A DNA stretch of 64,000 nt from Leuctra nigra (GCA_934045905.1 OW203762.1:42137702-42201701), one strand, 5' to 3'. Shown: positions 12,981 through 25,684, counted from the stretch's first letter. Notes: generated by a model not told the origin, from the sequence alone. Numbers and translations: made by a program.

Positions 12981-14221
12981 CTTCTGAAGTCCCTGCTCCA
13001 GCACGCATAGATGACGGGGTTCATGGAGGAGTTGATCCAGCCCAGCCACGTGACCACCGCCGAGACGAGCTCCTCGTGCCAGATGCAGCTCTGACAGAAC
13101 CCCGACAGCAGGTTCACGACGAAGAACGGCAGCCAGCACACGATGAAGACTCCCATCACGATGCCCAGCGTCTTGGCAGCTTTCTTCTCTTTAGCAAACT
13201 TCGCTAACTTTCTACTCAGTGAGAAGTTCTTGCCCAAGTTCTTGTTGTTGGCATTAGTGACTAGTCGAGTGGAATGTTGTCTAGTGAGACCGTTGCCGTG
13301 GTGATTGGGAAGTTCTTCCAGGTCGGGGATCTCGTCGGGAGTAGCGGTCTGGAACGGGATGCGACCCTCGGTGGTGTTCCCGGCGCCTCCGCGATGTATC
13401 CTGAGGGTGAGCTCGAGCTCTCCCGACGCCATCATCACTTGCTTTGTTCCGAGCTTCAGGGAGCGCGTCTGGATGACGGCGGCGCGATAGATGCGGTAGT
13501 ACGTGAAGACCATGACGAACAGCGGGAGGTAGAAAGAGATTGTCGAGGAAAAGACGAGGTATCCGAGGTTCTCGGTGAAGGGACACTTATATTGAGGAAC
13601 TTCTTCAGTGCGGACCGCGCGCCACCAGACGATGGCGGGGAAGGAGATGGCGCCGGAGCAGATCCACACTCCAGCGATCAAGATGGCGGTGCGACGGGCG
13701 GACATTCGGGTGGGGTAAGTGAAGGGGTCGGTGATAGCCCAATATCGGTCCAAGGAGATGACGCAAAGGTTGAGGATCGACGCCGTGCTGAAGAGGACGT
13801 CGAGAGATCGCCAAACATCGCACCAGTTGGTGCCGAAGAACCACGTGTTCTCGAGGACCTCGTAGACGGCGGAGAATGGCATCACGACTAAGCCGACAAG
13901 ACAGTCGGCGACGGCGAGGGAGGTGACGAAGTAATTGGTGGCGGTGTGGAGGTAGCGCTCACGGAAGACGGCGAGGATGACCAGCATGTTTCCGAACACC
14001 GTCGCGACGGAGAAGAGGAGGAGGAGGGCGGCGAGGGCGGCGCGGTCCTGGAGTAACTCGTTCCAGTGATCCCACACATGGACGACGTCCTCACTGACGT
14101 TGGGGAAGAGCGAGACGTTGGCGGAGGAGGCGGTGAAGTTGAGGACGTCGTCGGACAAGTCGAGGCTGAGGAGCGACACGGAGTCCCACGAGGAGGTATC
14201 GAGGATCTCGGTCACATTCAT
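12981..14221 (-). CDS. Dop1R2: Dop1R2 (DAMB-type) dopamine receptor, main coding exon
   Basis: Class A amine GPCR, plasma membrane, expected to bind dopamine and couple to G proteins. From the ATG at 14219-14221 the exon gives 413 codons plus two bases. An upstream TTG in the same frame is not needed. Visible are an N-terminal tail with several N-x-T/S sites, seven hydrophobic segments, LAVAD in TM2, and the amine-binding Asp in SLDV of TM3 (about residue 141). Also visible are DRY (about 158-160), the FSSTISF serines of TM5, CWLPFF in TM6 and NPVIY in TM7. SFPAIVWW, the IHRGG loop and AKFAKEKKAAKTLGIVMG match the Dop1R2 subfamily as I know it, not Dop1R1, D2-like or tyramine receptors. The exon ends at AGAAG/GTATGA (donor 12979-12980) inside the Arg codon after RDFR, so the C-terminal tail is on another exon not found here. 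Codon use is much more GC-rich than the surroundings. Confidence 0.93.
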
Positions 14222-14999
14222 ATCCACGACACAAGACAAACACTCAGATTAAAACACCGAACAGACAATTAGATTGACAAAAATCACAAAGACAAAATTT
14301 CACGCAAGAGAGTTCGATAATTGAATTGAAAACTTAACTAATTAATCTCTGAAGTCACTCGATTTTGTCGAGATTTCGAGATGAAATAAGATTACGAAAG
14401 TTATCCGAGAATCGAAGGAGTTTTGGAAGCATTTCACAACATAGAAACACTATTAAATTAACGAAAATTCCGTTCCGATATCCGTCTATCTTCCCAATGA
14501 AAGTACGCCGTGAAAGAATGAATGACTCGTTGGCATTGAAACAGTTTGAATGCGAAGAGCATGTGTTATCAGCAACAAGCCTCCCGATCAGCTCCTCGAC
14601 GAGACGCCGCCGACAATTGCGGGTAATTACGTGGCAGTTATCAATGACAAGGTGAAGTCGTACTTCGTGTTTCAATTTTTCACAAGATTCTGACACGCGA
14701 CGTTCATACGGAATTCAGGAAGCACTACAATTTGACACATTACTACGTGACTAATATCAAATTTTCATTCAAAAATATGCAAACGACGATGAATGAAATA
14801 TTTTAACACATTCTATTTTTTTATAACTTATGTTTCATTTCTGATTGTTTTTTTTATTTTTAGATATTCAAACATAGAACCACGACATATTATTATTTTG
14901 TCAAGAATGAATGATTCTGACAATTAGCAAAAACTAAAATAATATGGCACAATAAATCAGTCCATTAAATGACTATAATTATATCCATCAGCTTAATCC
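14222..14999. other. 5' flank or 5'UTR/intron of Dop1R2
   Basis: Upstream of the receptor ATG on the minus strand. Overlapping open frames on both strands at 14355-14696 have no recognisable domain and are probably chance. Any 5'UTR splice site could not be fixed. Confidence 0.4.
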
Positions 15000-15180
15000 G
15001 GCGTCTGGCCGTCGCGACGTTGGAGAGCTTTGACGACGACGCTGAGTGGGCCGGCGTCGCTGAACACAAGCACGGCGCAACTAGCAGCGTCGCTGTCCGT
15101 AGCGACGTCGGCTAGTGGCAGCGTCGCTGGGGCGCGAGCGCCGTGCGACGGGGACGCCAGAGCCCCCCTGTGGTAGAGAT
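15000..15180. promoter_or_regulatory. CpG-rich island upstream of Dop1R2
   Basis: A sharp GC- and CpG-rich block in otherwise AT-rich DNA, 780-960 bp upstream of the Dop1R2 ATG. It contains three copies of GCGTCGCTG at 15054, 15087 and 15121, 33-34 bp apart, plus several CGACG/CGTCG words. Position and composition suggest a promoter or non-coding first exon of the receptor. No TATA box is obvious and no transcript evidence is available. Confidence 0.4.
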
Positions 15181-15501
15181 CGCATTGTTGTTGCTGGATT
15201 AATTACAATCACGCGACCGCGAATTGCGTGAAACATATTTATACATTCGTTCAGATAATATAAATTACTGCGCCTGTTTTATAATGTATTTTTGAAATAT
15301 TGATTAACAAGATAACAGATTATAATTATCAGTTCCTCGCGTATTTTAATATTCATGAATCGTGGTTGGTTATCATGTTTAGAATGCGTATTGAAAAGTG
15401 ATTAACAGTACAAGTTTACATGACAACACTCCAGAAATAATTTTATTACAAAATCAATTAGTTTTGTTTCCATTCATTATTTCAAAAACGAAATCAATCT
15501 G

Positions 15502-15624
15502 GGTCCTTATTTTCTAATGAAAACGAAATCATTTCGGTCTGAAATCATTCGGTCATAAGGACAACATTGATCTGAAATGATTTCAGACCGAAATGAGTTC
15601 GCTTTCGTTATAGAATAAAAGTCC
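15502..15624. mobile_element. Short inverted-repeat MITE
   Basis: About 45-bp imperfect inverted arms enclose a short loop. The arm core CATTTCGGTCTGAAATCATT is exact on both sides. A further single arm, with ATTTCAGACCGAAATGATTT, lies at about 15793-15840, so this family has one whole and one half copy here. The next element starts at its right edge. Confidence 0.6.
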
Positions 15625-15753
15625 AGGGGCCCTATTCTATAACTTTCAAATTCTAGATTCGGTCCGAATCCGATTCACGGCCATGGATTAACATTGACCC
15701 GTATCGGATTTTGGTCGAATTCGGAATTTTAAAGTTATAGAATATGGTCCTGG
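15623..15753. mobile_element. MITE with CCTATTCTATAACTT ends (copy 1)
   Basis: A 131-bp element whose ends form a long imperfect inverted repeat. Both ends read CCAGG, then TATTCTATAACTTT, then an AATTC/ATTCGG region. A relative with the same layout lies at 40825-40947 inside intron 2 of the IGFBP7-like gene. Non-coding; superfamily not determined. Confidence 0.6.
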
Positions 15754-15840
15754 TCGGTGGTCGGTAATAATTTCTTATCAGTTATCCTTATGGCAGTAAT
15801 ATGATTTCAGACCGAAATGATTTCGTTTTCGTTGTAGAAT

Positions 15841-17221
15841 GGGGTGCCAAGAGGGTTATATAATATGATTGTAAATGTACAAAATGTAATATTTAACCCA
15901 AGACTTTAGTAGGGAATCTATTTTTGTCCGGGCGAGTGCTTTATCAACCGAGATAACTTCATTAATGCACAGCACAACTATGACCTCATAACTTGCAGTG
16001 AAATGTCGTAGACTGTTCAAATTTATATTTTTCATTACCTACTTGTATAGACGAGTAATGAGCATTAAATACGTTCTTGCTTTTGAAGCACAGTTTCTCA
16101 TTTTACATAAAAGGAAAATTATGGATGCAAAATATAAAAAGGTGTTTGTTATTTGAATGACCTGGACAAGAAAGTTGTTGTTGACTCTGTGATTGTAAGT
16201 TGGCCGCACGCACGTCTTGTGGTAAAAACAAAACCAAGCCCTGCTTATTGGATTAGAAAGACGGATGGTCGGTTTCCTATCAAGTGATAAATCGCAGCTA
16301 TTACCTCTAATCACTTCCACTTGTTAAGTTATCGAGATAATGTAGCCTCCGAGCTTAAACCCCAACTCATTCAAACAGAACATTTCTTTTCGAAGATCAC
16401 GTTTGATGAAAAGAGCTTTATTTAAATTAAACTGCGATTAACTTTTGGTCTGAAAATAAATTAAAGAATCACAAGAATGAGTTAAACTTACAGAAAAAGT
16501 CTTGTCGTTAGGAATGAAAATACGCAAATTAAACTTTTAACAAATTGAACTAATTTGCTGTGATTGGTCTAATGGTTCGGGTCTAGGAATAATTTTACAG
16601 GTTTCTACTCCCAAACAATAACACAATTGCGTGTTGTGGTCTCATCAAATTAGCCAAGTCGATTTTCAGTTCTTCTCTCTACCAGCATAGGGCCAATTAT
16701 CGAGTAAATAGCACATCACTATACTAAAAGCAGCCCATTTGATGTGTGCGCGAAACCAAAGGTATAGCGGATTCAGGGAACTTATAAATAGAATTCACCC
16801 CCATTGCATGAATCCAGCTGAAAATAAGTTCGCAATTACAAGGGAATAATCAAATTTTCCAGTAGACCAAATTGCTGCCGTTCAACATTTCGCAACACAG
16901 TATGAAACGATTTTGGGCTGGAAATGGAATGAAAGTATTGAAATATTGTTGCAATAGCAGAAGCAATAATAGAAAGTATATGTAATCATATTTATAATAA
17001 AATTGTTAGAAGGAATCTATTATACAACAAATGGTCTAACGTATGTGAAAATGCAGGTAATGAAATAAATACTGTTCCAAATTTTACCTCGCCATTCGCC
17101 AAGTTCCATTCAGCCCACATCAACAATTCTTTTCGGTTTTCGGTTCTTTTTTATGTCTGAAAATACAAGTAATTGGGTAGAATTCGTTTCAGAAAACGTA
17201 TAAAAATTGTACCAAAGAAAC
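15841..17221. other. Non-coding interval with tRNA-like fragments
   Basis: No gene supported. About 15925-15960 (minus) resembles a tRNA 5' half (TTATCTCGGTTGATAAAGCA). About 16562-16612 (plus) has a weak A box (TTGGTCTAATGG) and B-like box (GGTTTCTACTCC). Both look like decayed SINE heads rather than tRNA genes. Confidence 0.35.
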
Positions 17222-17404
17222 ATGACTTTACATGATCCGACCGTACGGTTTGAATCGCACGTTGGTCAAGCCGAAGAAGTTGATGCCGAGAAGAGAAGGA
17301 TCTACGAGCCTACGATAGATTACTTCAAGGAGAAGTACAACGCGTCTGAAGTTACTGCCATCGGTTTATTTTTTGGAGCTAGGGGCACTATACCCATTTT
17401 TTAA
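17222..17404 (+). pseudogene. Possible retroelement C-terminal fragment
   Basis: A short frame (the ATG at 17222 is the first, but the frame is open further upstream) encodes a charged helix-like stretch ending GLFFGARGTIPIF. This resembles the tail that follows the reverse transcriptase in some LINE-type polyproteins, but that is a memory-based impression. About 280 bp downstream lies AATAAA (near 17678), as expected at the 3' end of a polyadenylated copy. No upstream transcriptase domain is present, so it would be a 5'-truncated remnant. It could also be chance. Confidence 0.3.
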
Positions 17405-17699
17405 AGCAGTTTTGTAGTAAGTTTAAGTTAGACAATAGATTTTTATATAAAACGTGTATTTTGGCTTTAAAGGGTTCGGTAGCAATACTCCGTAACCATT
17501 TATACAGTCAACATACAGTTTTATAATTTTTCACTTGTTAGATAGAGATATGTCATTTTCAATGTAATTATTATGAAAATGTTATGTTCAGTTTCTTACT
17601 TATTTAAAATGTATAATTTCTATTTTATGTTATACTGTGTCTATGTGGCAACCATTGTTGAATGGCAGTGTTTTCCAATAAAGTTTTCTCTCTTATGTC

Positions 17700-19930
17700 A
17701 AACGATATTCATTCAACAGTTAGCATGAAAGTCAATACTCCCACGATGTTTTTGTGACATAATTTTTGTATGTGGGCGTCTCAATCAACAAATACGGACA
17801 CAGGGGTGTATGGATTGTCCCCCACTTCAACCCCCACCGCCCATCACCATTATTAACTGTACTTTTCACGAATGACATGACATAAGCCTGTGTAGTACTT
17901 TTTGAAAGAGTTATTGAGCTGATTTGTGGGGTGCGAACTGGCCGTTGAAGAGAAGAAAGAGAGGCACAATCAATCACACCATTCTTTACATTACCGTAGT
18001 AAATGGCTTTCCGAAAAGCTACGCGTTACGTTTTAGGAATACGAATGAATCCAATATACTCGGCGATTATTTAGAGCAAGGTGAATTTGAAACCATCTGG
18101 TGTGTTCATAGGAATAATCTTCAGATTAGAGGTAAGCTCCGCTGCCATACACTGTTTGTTTTATGTGGTTCCCCAATTTGTAGACTCGATCGATAGAAAT
18201 GGGAAATTAAATGGAGCACTGGATTTCTCGTATCTAAATGTAAGATTTGATCCAAGGAATGTGGTTCATAAAAGACAGCTAGAAGTTTTCATTATCTGTA
18301 AAAATTTTGAAGAACAGAATAAACAGAAAGTGATCATGAGAATTAAATTTAAAGATTCAATACTCAGCACAAATTTCAAATGAGTAAGCATAGAGGTGTA
18401 AGTATAAATAAAATGAGAGAAAGGATTGCAACGAAGACAGTGAGCAACACGCTCATTATGAGAAATAAAGAAATTACAATTGAAATGCAATATGATCCCC
18501 ACACACTACTACAACATTGGTATGCAAAGAAGACTTCAAAGCGGTATGAATTTTTGTGCAAGTGTTGAATTTGTAATGACAATAAATGTATGTTGAAAGC
18601 ATACAATGCATTGTGTTTATGCAACAGATATTTTGGAAATGAAACAACATTAATACATAACTTACAAAATCTTTAAGTTTAGAAGCATCTTTCGATTAAA
18701 GCTCTATTTTCATCCGTTATCTAAAACCATTGTTCCATTAATCTACTTCTTAGATTCAACACAGCTAGTTGAGTTGCAAGACGTAAAGCACTTTTTACTT
18801 TGTGTCGCTTGAAACGATCGCAAACAAGACAGAAAACAATCACAAGAAACATGGTTTCTGCATCAAACCTGACAAAACAAGCGCGCAACGCCTTAGTTCA
18901 TAAATATTTAGCATCCCTGCACCGCCAATGTGACACTTGTCTCATACATATTGCCAGTATTTTCTCTATACTACACTTCCTATCAAGTCCTACGCTCGAC
19001 AAGGAACCAAGGAAGTGCACCCAGGACGAAATGTCTTCGGCTTTATTTTCCCTATAAATCGTGTTTCAACTGAACATCGTCTGATGAAGTGAAACAAGAT
19101 AGAATTATGAATAGAAGCACGGTTTTCGAAGGCAAATGCCATGAAAACTAGATTTGCGTATATGCTTTATCATATTTTTTATGTTTGCATAAAATAAATA
19201 CGAAATTCGATGGATGGAAGCTATGCTGTAAGTAAGGGTGATGGGACTTAAAATCTTGAGAGCTTTTGAATCAAGTTCATTGTTGCCCTGTAATATTTTG
19301 AGATTTTTTGGTAAAATTCGTTTCGGAAATATTATGTTGGCACGAGAGAAATCTTACGACACGAACATTTGACTACATTAAATTAATGTGTAGTTCTATT
19401 CAACAATAAGTAGAATGTTAAATTATTATTATGTGTCAATCTTAATTTCATCTCGTACATGAGATGGCGAGAACTCGATGATTATCTCGTACTCGTATCT
19501 TTTTGTCATGACTTGTTCTAAACACCTTGGAGTAAAATTGAATTTGGATTTGAATTGAGTGCTGTTTTAGTGCTCTGTATAATGCGATGATAAGAGAGCC
19601 TTCGTATTGCATGCGAATTAATATTAGTGTGTCAGGTATAGCTGCTCTAGTTATAGACCTTGGAAATAGCTAAGAAGTTAATCTAATCAATTGCGTCTTC
19701 TTTGAATACATTTTACAAATAGCTAAAAAAAATATGCATTAAATGTCCGTAAAATGTACAATTAAACTCTTGAAGTGCTCGAAAGATTTGTCTGAAATGT
19801 CAAAAACTTCTACAATGTTAAAGTCCCAATAACCATGTAAAATTTAAAATGATGGGTCAAACGGTTCCATTTTCAATTTTCAACCAATCACCGGATCTTG
19901 ACAGATCTTGTCCACAACTAGGCCTAACCG
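17700..19930. other. Non-coding interval
   Basis: No supported gene. Open frames at 17924-18196, 18081-18383 and 18800-19057 lack domains. About 19589-19616 is the second copy of the dispersed repeat seen at 963-990. Confidence 0.4.
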
Positions 19931-20805
19931 CTCAATTCAATTCAATTCAATTCAATTCTTTTATTTGTCCATTAAATACCAATACAGTTATGAGTTATAC
20001 ATATACATAAATATAAATACACGTCATTCTGTGGTCATGGGACTCGTCAATTAAAACAACATGCATATTCACACTGTTAACAATTAAAACACATACTATA
20101 AAAATCATCAATCCTATACAGGGCCTCGTTCACTAACATATCTTTAAGTAATTTTCTAAATAATTTATAACTATTAATCGAAGTTAATGCACTTGGAAGG
20201 TAATTAAACATTTTAGAACCATTGTAATACACACTATTCTCGAATATCTTTAGATTGTGTTGAGCTACCGCCAATTGATGAGCATTCCTAGTGAAGTGAC
20301 TGTGTTTGTCGTTATTTAATAACAAGTTGTGTTTACATTTAAAAATAAAAGAAAGAGTTTCTAATATAAAAGCACCTGGCAAAGTTAATATCCTTTCCTT
20401 TATAAATAGAGGTTTACAATGAAAACGTTTCCTTTTTCTTGTGATAATTCTTACGGCATATTTTTGGAGAATAAAAATTCTATTAATTACTGCATTTGAA
20501 TGGCCCCAGACTGTGATTCCATATGTTGCTATGGAATGGAAATAAGCGAAGTAAACATTTTTCAAAGTCTTTAAAGATAACAAGTCTCGTAGTTTATATA
20601 ATGCATTGCAAGCTGAGTGCAGTTTCTTAGCTAAGGAGTTTCCATGGACATCCCAACGAAGGTAATCGTCAATCATGACTCCCAAAAATTTAACACTATG
20701 AGTTTCACATATGACAGAGTTGGAAGCAGTTTTTAGGGACACAGTCTCATTACTTTTTGTCTTTTTGAAGTGTAACACATTAGTTTTCTCAACATTTGAC
20801 ATCAT
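19931..20805 (-). mobile_element. 5'-truncated LINE, reverse transcriptase C-terminal part
   Basis: A 242-codon minus-strand frame (20077-20805) matches the region just after the catalytic palm of non-LTR retrotransposon reverse transcriptases. Motifs are VKFLGVMID, then YGITVWG and LQKYAVRII, the usual order (FLG, then the AxxxYG/W thumb and LQ.RA.R-type motifs). The catalytic FADD box is absent, so the copy is 5'-truncated. Downstream of its stop the copy ends in a pentanucleotide tail, (GAATT)n on minus, at 19931-19957. That is typical of LINEs whose 3' ends carry microsatellites. Clade is uncertain (CR1/Jockey-like). It is inert by itself. Confidence 0.85.
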
Positions 20806-20810
20806 TGTGT

Positions 20811-21357
20811 GTGCAAAATTTCAGATCGATTGGTTGAACGGTTTGACCTGGGCACTGCCTACAAATAAAGAACAAAAATAATTCCGTATAAAACAGATTT
20901 TAGTTCAATGGTCATTCTATACTTTTGTAAAACACACGCAAATGCTGATTCCCACCATCTCATACACAAAACAATGCATTGATTTATTGCAAGAGACTCT
21001 ACTTCGTTTAGAGATTATTCTGTGAAAATGCAAGATTCGTCCAGCAGATATCATGAGTTTTATCCCTGGAGAGCACATAACATGATAATCCGTGGCCGAC
21101 AGATCCAGCTCAAGTAATTACGTATGTGTGGTTAATCGTCAAACTCGGTCAACTAATGCTTTTGTGGTGCGAACATATTGATGGCATCCATTTTCCGCAT
21201 TAATGTAATCATTTCATTTACCTACTAATGATACCGATTCCAGTTATCCCGCTTTGCAGACCAACAATGGGGAGTAGGTAACGGACAATGAAAAGCGAGA
21301 TAACAAACCATAATTGATGCCATATTTGCTAGAATATGTAGGTACATCCATATTTAA
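20811..21357. other. Non-coding interval
   Basis: No gene. About 20815-20850 carries the dispersed motif AATTTCAGATCGATTGGTT, seen in similar form near 33995 (inverted) and 46040. Confidence 0.4.
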
Positions 21358-21902
21358 GGAGGGATGCCCAAGTAGATTTTCCGAAAATATATTTTGTTGA
21401 AATCTACAATTTTTATTAATTTTTTTCAACATTTCAACTATATTTTTATGTAAAAGTTTCATCAAAATGTCTTGTAACTTGCAGCTCTCGACTCATATTG
21501 AGTTTTCAAAATGATGTTTTCAGAATCTGAGAAAATTTTAACACAGGAGGTATAGGAAAATTATTTGGAATTTGGCGTCTAACTTTTAAAAACGTACGGC
21601 TAGGTGTATATTTAAAAATCTTAATAAATACCTTTATGTCCAATACACATAATATTAGTTTTTTGAAAAAATCTATCGGCGGAAAATAGTTTAAATCTAA
21701 TATTTACTAGGAAAATTACTGTGTTTTTTCGACTTGCCATGTTAAAGATAGGGCTAACTCAAATTTATAAAGTGATTTATCTTGGAAATTAGTTCGGCTA
21801 CCCCACTTTTTCTGGTTTTTATATGGTGCACAAGGACATTATCTATTAAATAAGCATATTAATTCAGATATCTATCGGAGACCTCTACTTGGGCATCCCC
21901 CC
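21358..21902. mobile_element. TTAA-flanked MITE
   Basis: A 545-bp element with about 20-bp inverted ends: GGAGGGATGCCCAAGTAGA on the left, and GGGGGGATGCCCAAGTAGA reading in from the right. It is bounded by TTAA at 21354-21357 and 21903-21906. A TTAA target duplication is the hallmark of piggyBac-type insertion, though the end sequence itself was not recognised. No transposase frame. Confidence 0.6.
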
Positions 21903-21906
21903 TTAA

Positions 21907-24900
21907 GGGAGCGTCAACACGGCATTATTTAAAAAAAAAAATTAAGAATAATATTTATTGTAACTTTAGAAAACAAACACCTGACACCTATAAAGCTATA
22001 CACGAATATTATAATTTATACTATAGAGACAATAATCTCTAATCTTCGCAATAATCATCGCTTAAAGAGAAAAGCTCCCCAACACGATCCCATTGGGGTG
22101 GGAACATTGACACATTTATTTAGATATCTTCCCTTCCCCCACCCAAAGGGCTGATAGAGGTCTTCATTGCTATTATGGATAAAGGTCAATTGTATGAGCC
22201 TACTTTCGCAGTTTCAACATTGAAATAAAAGTACCCTTAAAATTGAGGTAATTTTAGAGCTACCATGCCGATGTCTTTAATTTACTAGAAAAATACAACT
22301 TATTGTTTACCCCTGGAATTTGTATTTATTTAATACATCATCGGTGATCGTGACACATCAAGTCTTATAATTTCACCAAAATACCAAAATACAAATATTT
22401 TTGGACTTTGGGCAGCCTGGGGACCAAATTTACCGTACGTCTTTTTGAAGATTTCAGAATTATGAAAGAGCGGAAAATTTCCTATAAAACTGCCAAAGGA
22501 AAAATTAGTATAACATTTTGCACTAGTTTTGTGCTAACAAGCCCTCACTATTTGAAACTTTCAATTTTTAATATCAGAGAAATTACGATTCTATACAATT
22601 TCAATTTAATTTCTCTCGTGTTCCAATCTTTCAAGACTTCACCATTAGAAAAGCTGCGTTGTTGAATTAAACCCAGCGCGCGCCCTGGTAGTGGGAATCT
22701 GTACTGACTACATTAGAGAGATAACCCTTTGCTTGTCACCCTTCGTCCTCCTACCAGCATCTATCTATTGTACGTCAGGAAGGTGTCTTTAGCTCGAATC
22801 CCACCATCGTTCATCCGGTATATAAAGGCTCAGAGTTTGCCAGGGTAAAGAGCTGAAACTAGATTGCATATATGACCCAAAATAGGGTTTGAGGGAGAGA
22901 AAAAAATCGATATATTGTAGTAGCTTCGAGAAGGGCCGCGTGAAAAACGGACTGAGAGATAGAGTTTGTAGGGAAAAATACAAAATCTCCAGCGTGTTTG
23001 AATATCCGTGTAAAAAGATTTGGATGTGGTGAATCTATCAATCAAATTGCGAGTGAAGCTGAGTTGTTGAAAAAGTCGGTTTGTGTCAAGTCGCATACAT
23101 AGCAGTGGACGAAACAATGTATACTACCTTCATTGCAATCTGGAACACTTCTTGTTTCTTTTTCAAATTGTTAGAATGGAAATATGACAATGTAAAGCAA
23201 TAATATTTGTGCAAAAAGTAAAAATACTTCTATTTGGATTATTGCTATATCCGTTATTGCTTTTCTGATTGAAAATCAGTGACATTTAACAATCATAAAT
23301 AAATGTGTATTCGCTTAAATTCGATTAATGCATCAGCAGAGATAATATTGGGAGGGATTTTCAACACTTGCATGTAGTAGTGAATTTGGGTGAAATACAC
23401 TATTCGGTGTATATATTTGTTGTTGAATCATTTATCTATTCATTATTTATGTCATGTGTGTGTTATGTTGTTTGTACCTAGCCTACCATCTTTATTGGAC
23501 AACCACCAATAAATATATTATTTTCGCTTTACATATTTTTAGCACATATATAATTTTCCGTTTTTTGTGCACATTAATTTTGTGCTAATTTTATTAAATG
23601 ACATGATCTGAAATAAATTAAACATTGAACCTCCCAACAATCCCATATCAATGAAAATATCTCTGTATCTCTGAATCTGAATCTTCTAGCAAGCAAAGGA
23701 CTGAGAAAAAATAATACAATTTCCTTGTAGCAGTTTTCCGAGAGTTCTTCGCCGAGGACGAGGTGTATATGACAAGCGAGATGAAACGCAGAGCTGATGG
23801 ATGGGATGCTGGATCGGGTTTCCAATCTCATTCTCATCTCGTGGTACAAGCGCCGCCCGCCCGTGATTAACAATAGGTAGACCCTATTGTGCAGGAGACT
23901 CTCTAATAGTAGCAATCAACTAAAACAGTTCACCACTGGGACTTTTTACGTTTTATTCTCTCTCATTATTCTTCTTTTTAACCTTCGTAGCAATATCGAA
24001 CCTCGATTCTTAAGCAGGGCAAATGCTACCCCTGTTCTGTATCCGGGGTAAACAGAGCAGAAGTTTGTCTGGAGGCACGGAGGGGGTGGGGAGGGGGGCT
24101 AAGATGAATCGCGAGACGAGACGACTGTGGGTCCATGATTGGGCTGTGACGTCATAGGTAAATGTCATGGTGTCAAGCAGACAAGGTGGAGGTGCCGGGT
24201 AACTGAGTTTACAAATTATGGTTGTGAAACTGTGAATATGTTTTTATCAGAAACTTTTAGACTGATTAAAATAGACGGTTTTACAACTTCCGAATATTTA
24301 TTGTCCATTAGTTCTTTCTCATGGCTCATATTGGTATTATTCGTGTCTTATACGACTAATAATCTTAATAAACATACATTTAATGTGAAAGTTGTATTTG
24401 ATAAAATCCAATATGCACCTGCTTATTTTTATGGGTAGGACATAAAATAATCCATCGATATTATATTTTACAATTAGAGGCATATCTGTATTTCCATAAT
24501 TACCTTAATAGCTACAAGCGTATTACAAAAGTTATACATAACGTCAACATATTTGCATACATTTTATGTTTGTGAAAAGTATCCAAATGTAATTTCTACC
24601 AGCGTGTAGTGAATTATTTCTACGGACGACCCATGAAACCAATGTTTGTTATTCATTTCAAAAATATAATCAAACTTTACAAACACAGGGCTTTAAAAGT
24701 ACCTTCTAATTCTGCACTTTATTTCCGTCCTATAGTGACGCAAACTTTTTCGAACTTTTCCTAATCCGCGAGCAGAGTGTTTTTCCCCTAGACTTCCTAA
24801 CTAACTAAGAGATGTCGAGGACCGCGCTTTCTGCCATTTGCCCAAACTTCGCACGTCTTGTTACATAGAAAAAATATTCGCAAAGAAGTAAGACCTGGAA

Positions 24901-25684
24901 AGCGACAAAAAATTGAAAGGCTGCGAACCTTTCGTCCACCTCACAAAGAGTGCCCATCAAATAAAGTAAACGTACAAATAAATACTTTACAAATAAAGTA
25001 AAGCTTGATTTAATTAGAAAAGCGTATACTTTGCAAGTTTCTATCAATTACCAAATAGTTCTTGAGCGTCTAAGATGTGAAACTCGCTTCTTATAACTGA
25101 AATAAGTGCATATCACATTATACAATTCAAATTAAGCAATGTCAACTTCTAGCCAATGGAATACAGTTTTGAGGGAAACTCAGAAATCTGATTAGCCTAT
25201 GATTTAAATTGTCTAATTTTGTTAAATAATGCCACAATGATATTACCAAATTACTAAAGGTACCAAAGATGAAAAATGCCGGATTTTATCTAGCTTTTGG
25301 ATTCAATTCAACCTTTTCAATGATTTTGAAGTAGGTATCCGATTGGCTGTGCCGCCAATTACCCAAATTTAATCCGGCATAACTTAACTTTGGTAATACC
25401 GGGCCTAAACAAAAATACTTCCCTTTGTTTACCCTACAACATATTTCCTTGGTTTCTCTGAACCAATTTAATTGAACATCATACATTTCTCTCTGAGCTG
25501 GTAAAAGATGTGTCAACTGAGAAGAATGTGTGGGGGTTTCAAATTCAGACTTCTCACTTTCTTTTCTTCGCAATGATTTATGATTGTATTGCAACAACAC
25601 ACGTTCCAACCACTTGGCTGTCAACAAACTGGAGATAAAGTCGATAACCTCATCACAGTGTCCAATATCATAATATGTGACCTA
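21907..25684. other. Non-coding interval
   Basis: No supported gene. A TATATAAAGG box at about 22819 has no coding region after it. ORFs at 23574-23915 (-), 24139-24438 (+) and 25286-25627 (-) are 99-113 codons long and show no recognisable domain, signal peptide or clean splice partners. Confidence 0.4.

Noticed and set aside
13274..13891. 205-codon plus-strand ORF and others over the receptor
   Set aside because: Shadow frames of the GC-rich Dop1R2 exon, with low-complexity translations.
14222..14239. Six extra N-terminal residues for Dop1R2
   Set aside because: The upstream codon is TTG, not ATG; the first ATG is at 14219-14221.
22819..22828. TATATAAAGG as a promoter
   Set aside because: No coding region or initiator at the right distance downstream.
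25286..25627. 113-codon minus ORF
   Set aside because: No recognisable family or signal; not supported beyond being open.
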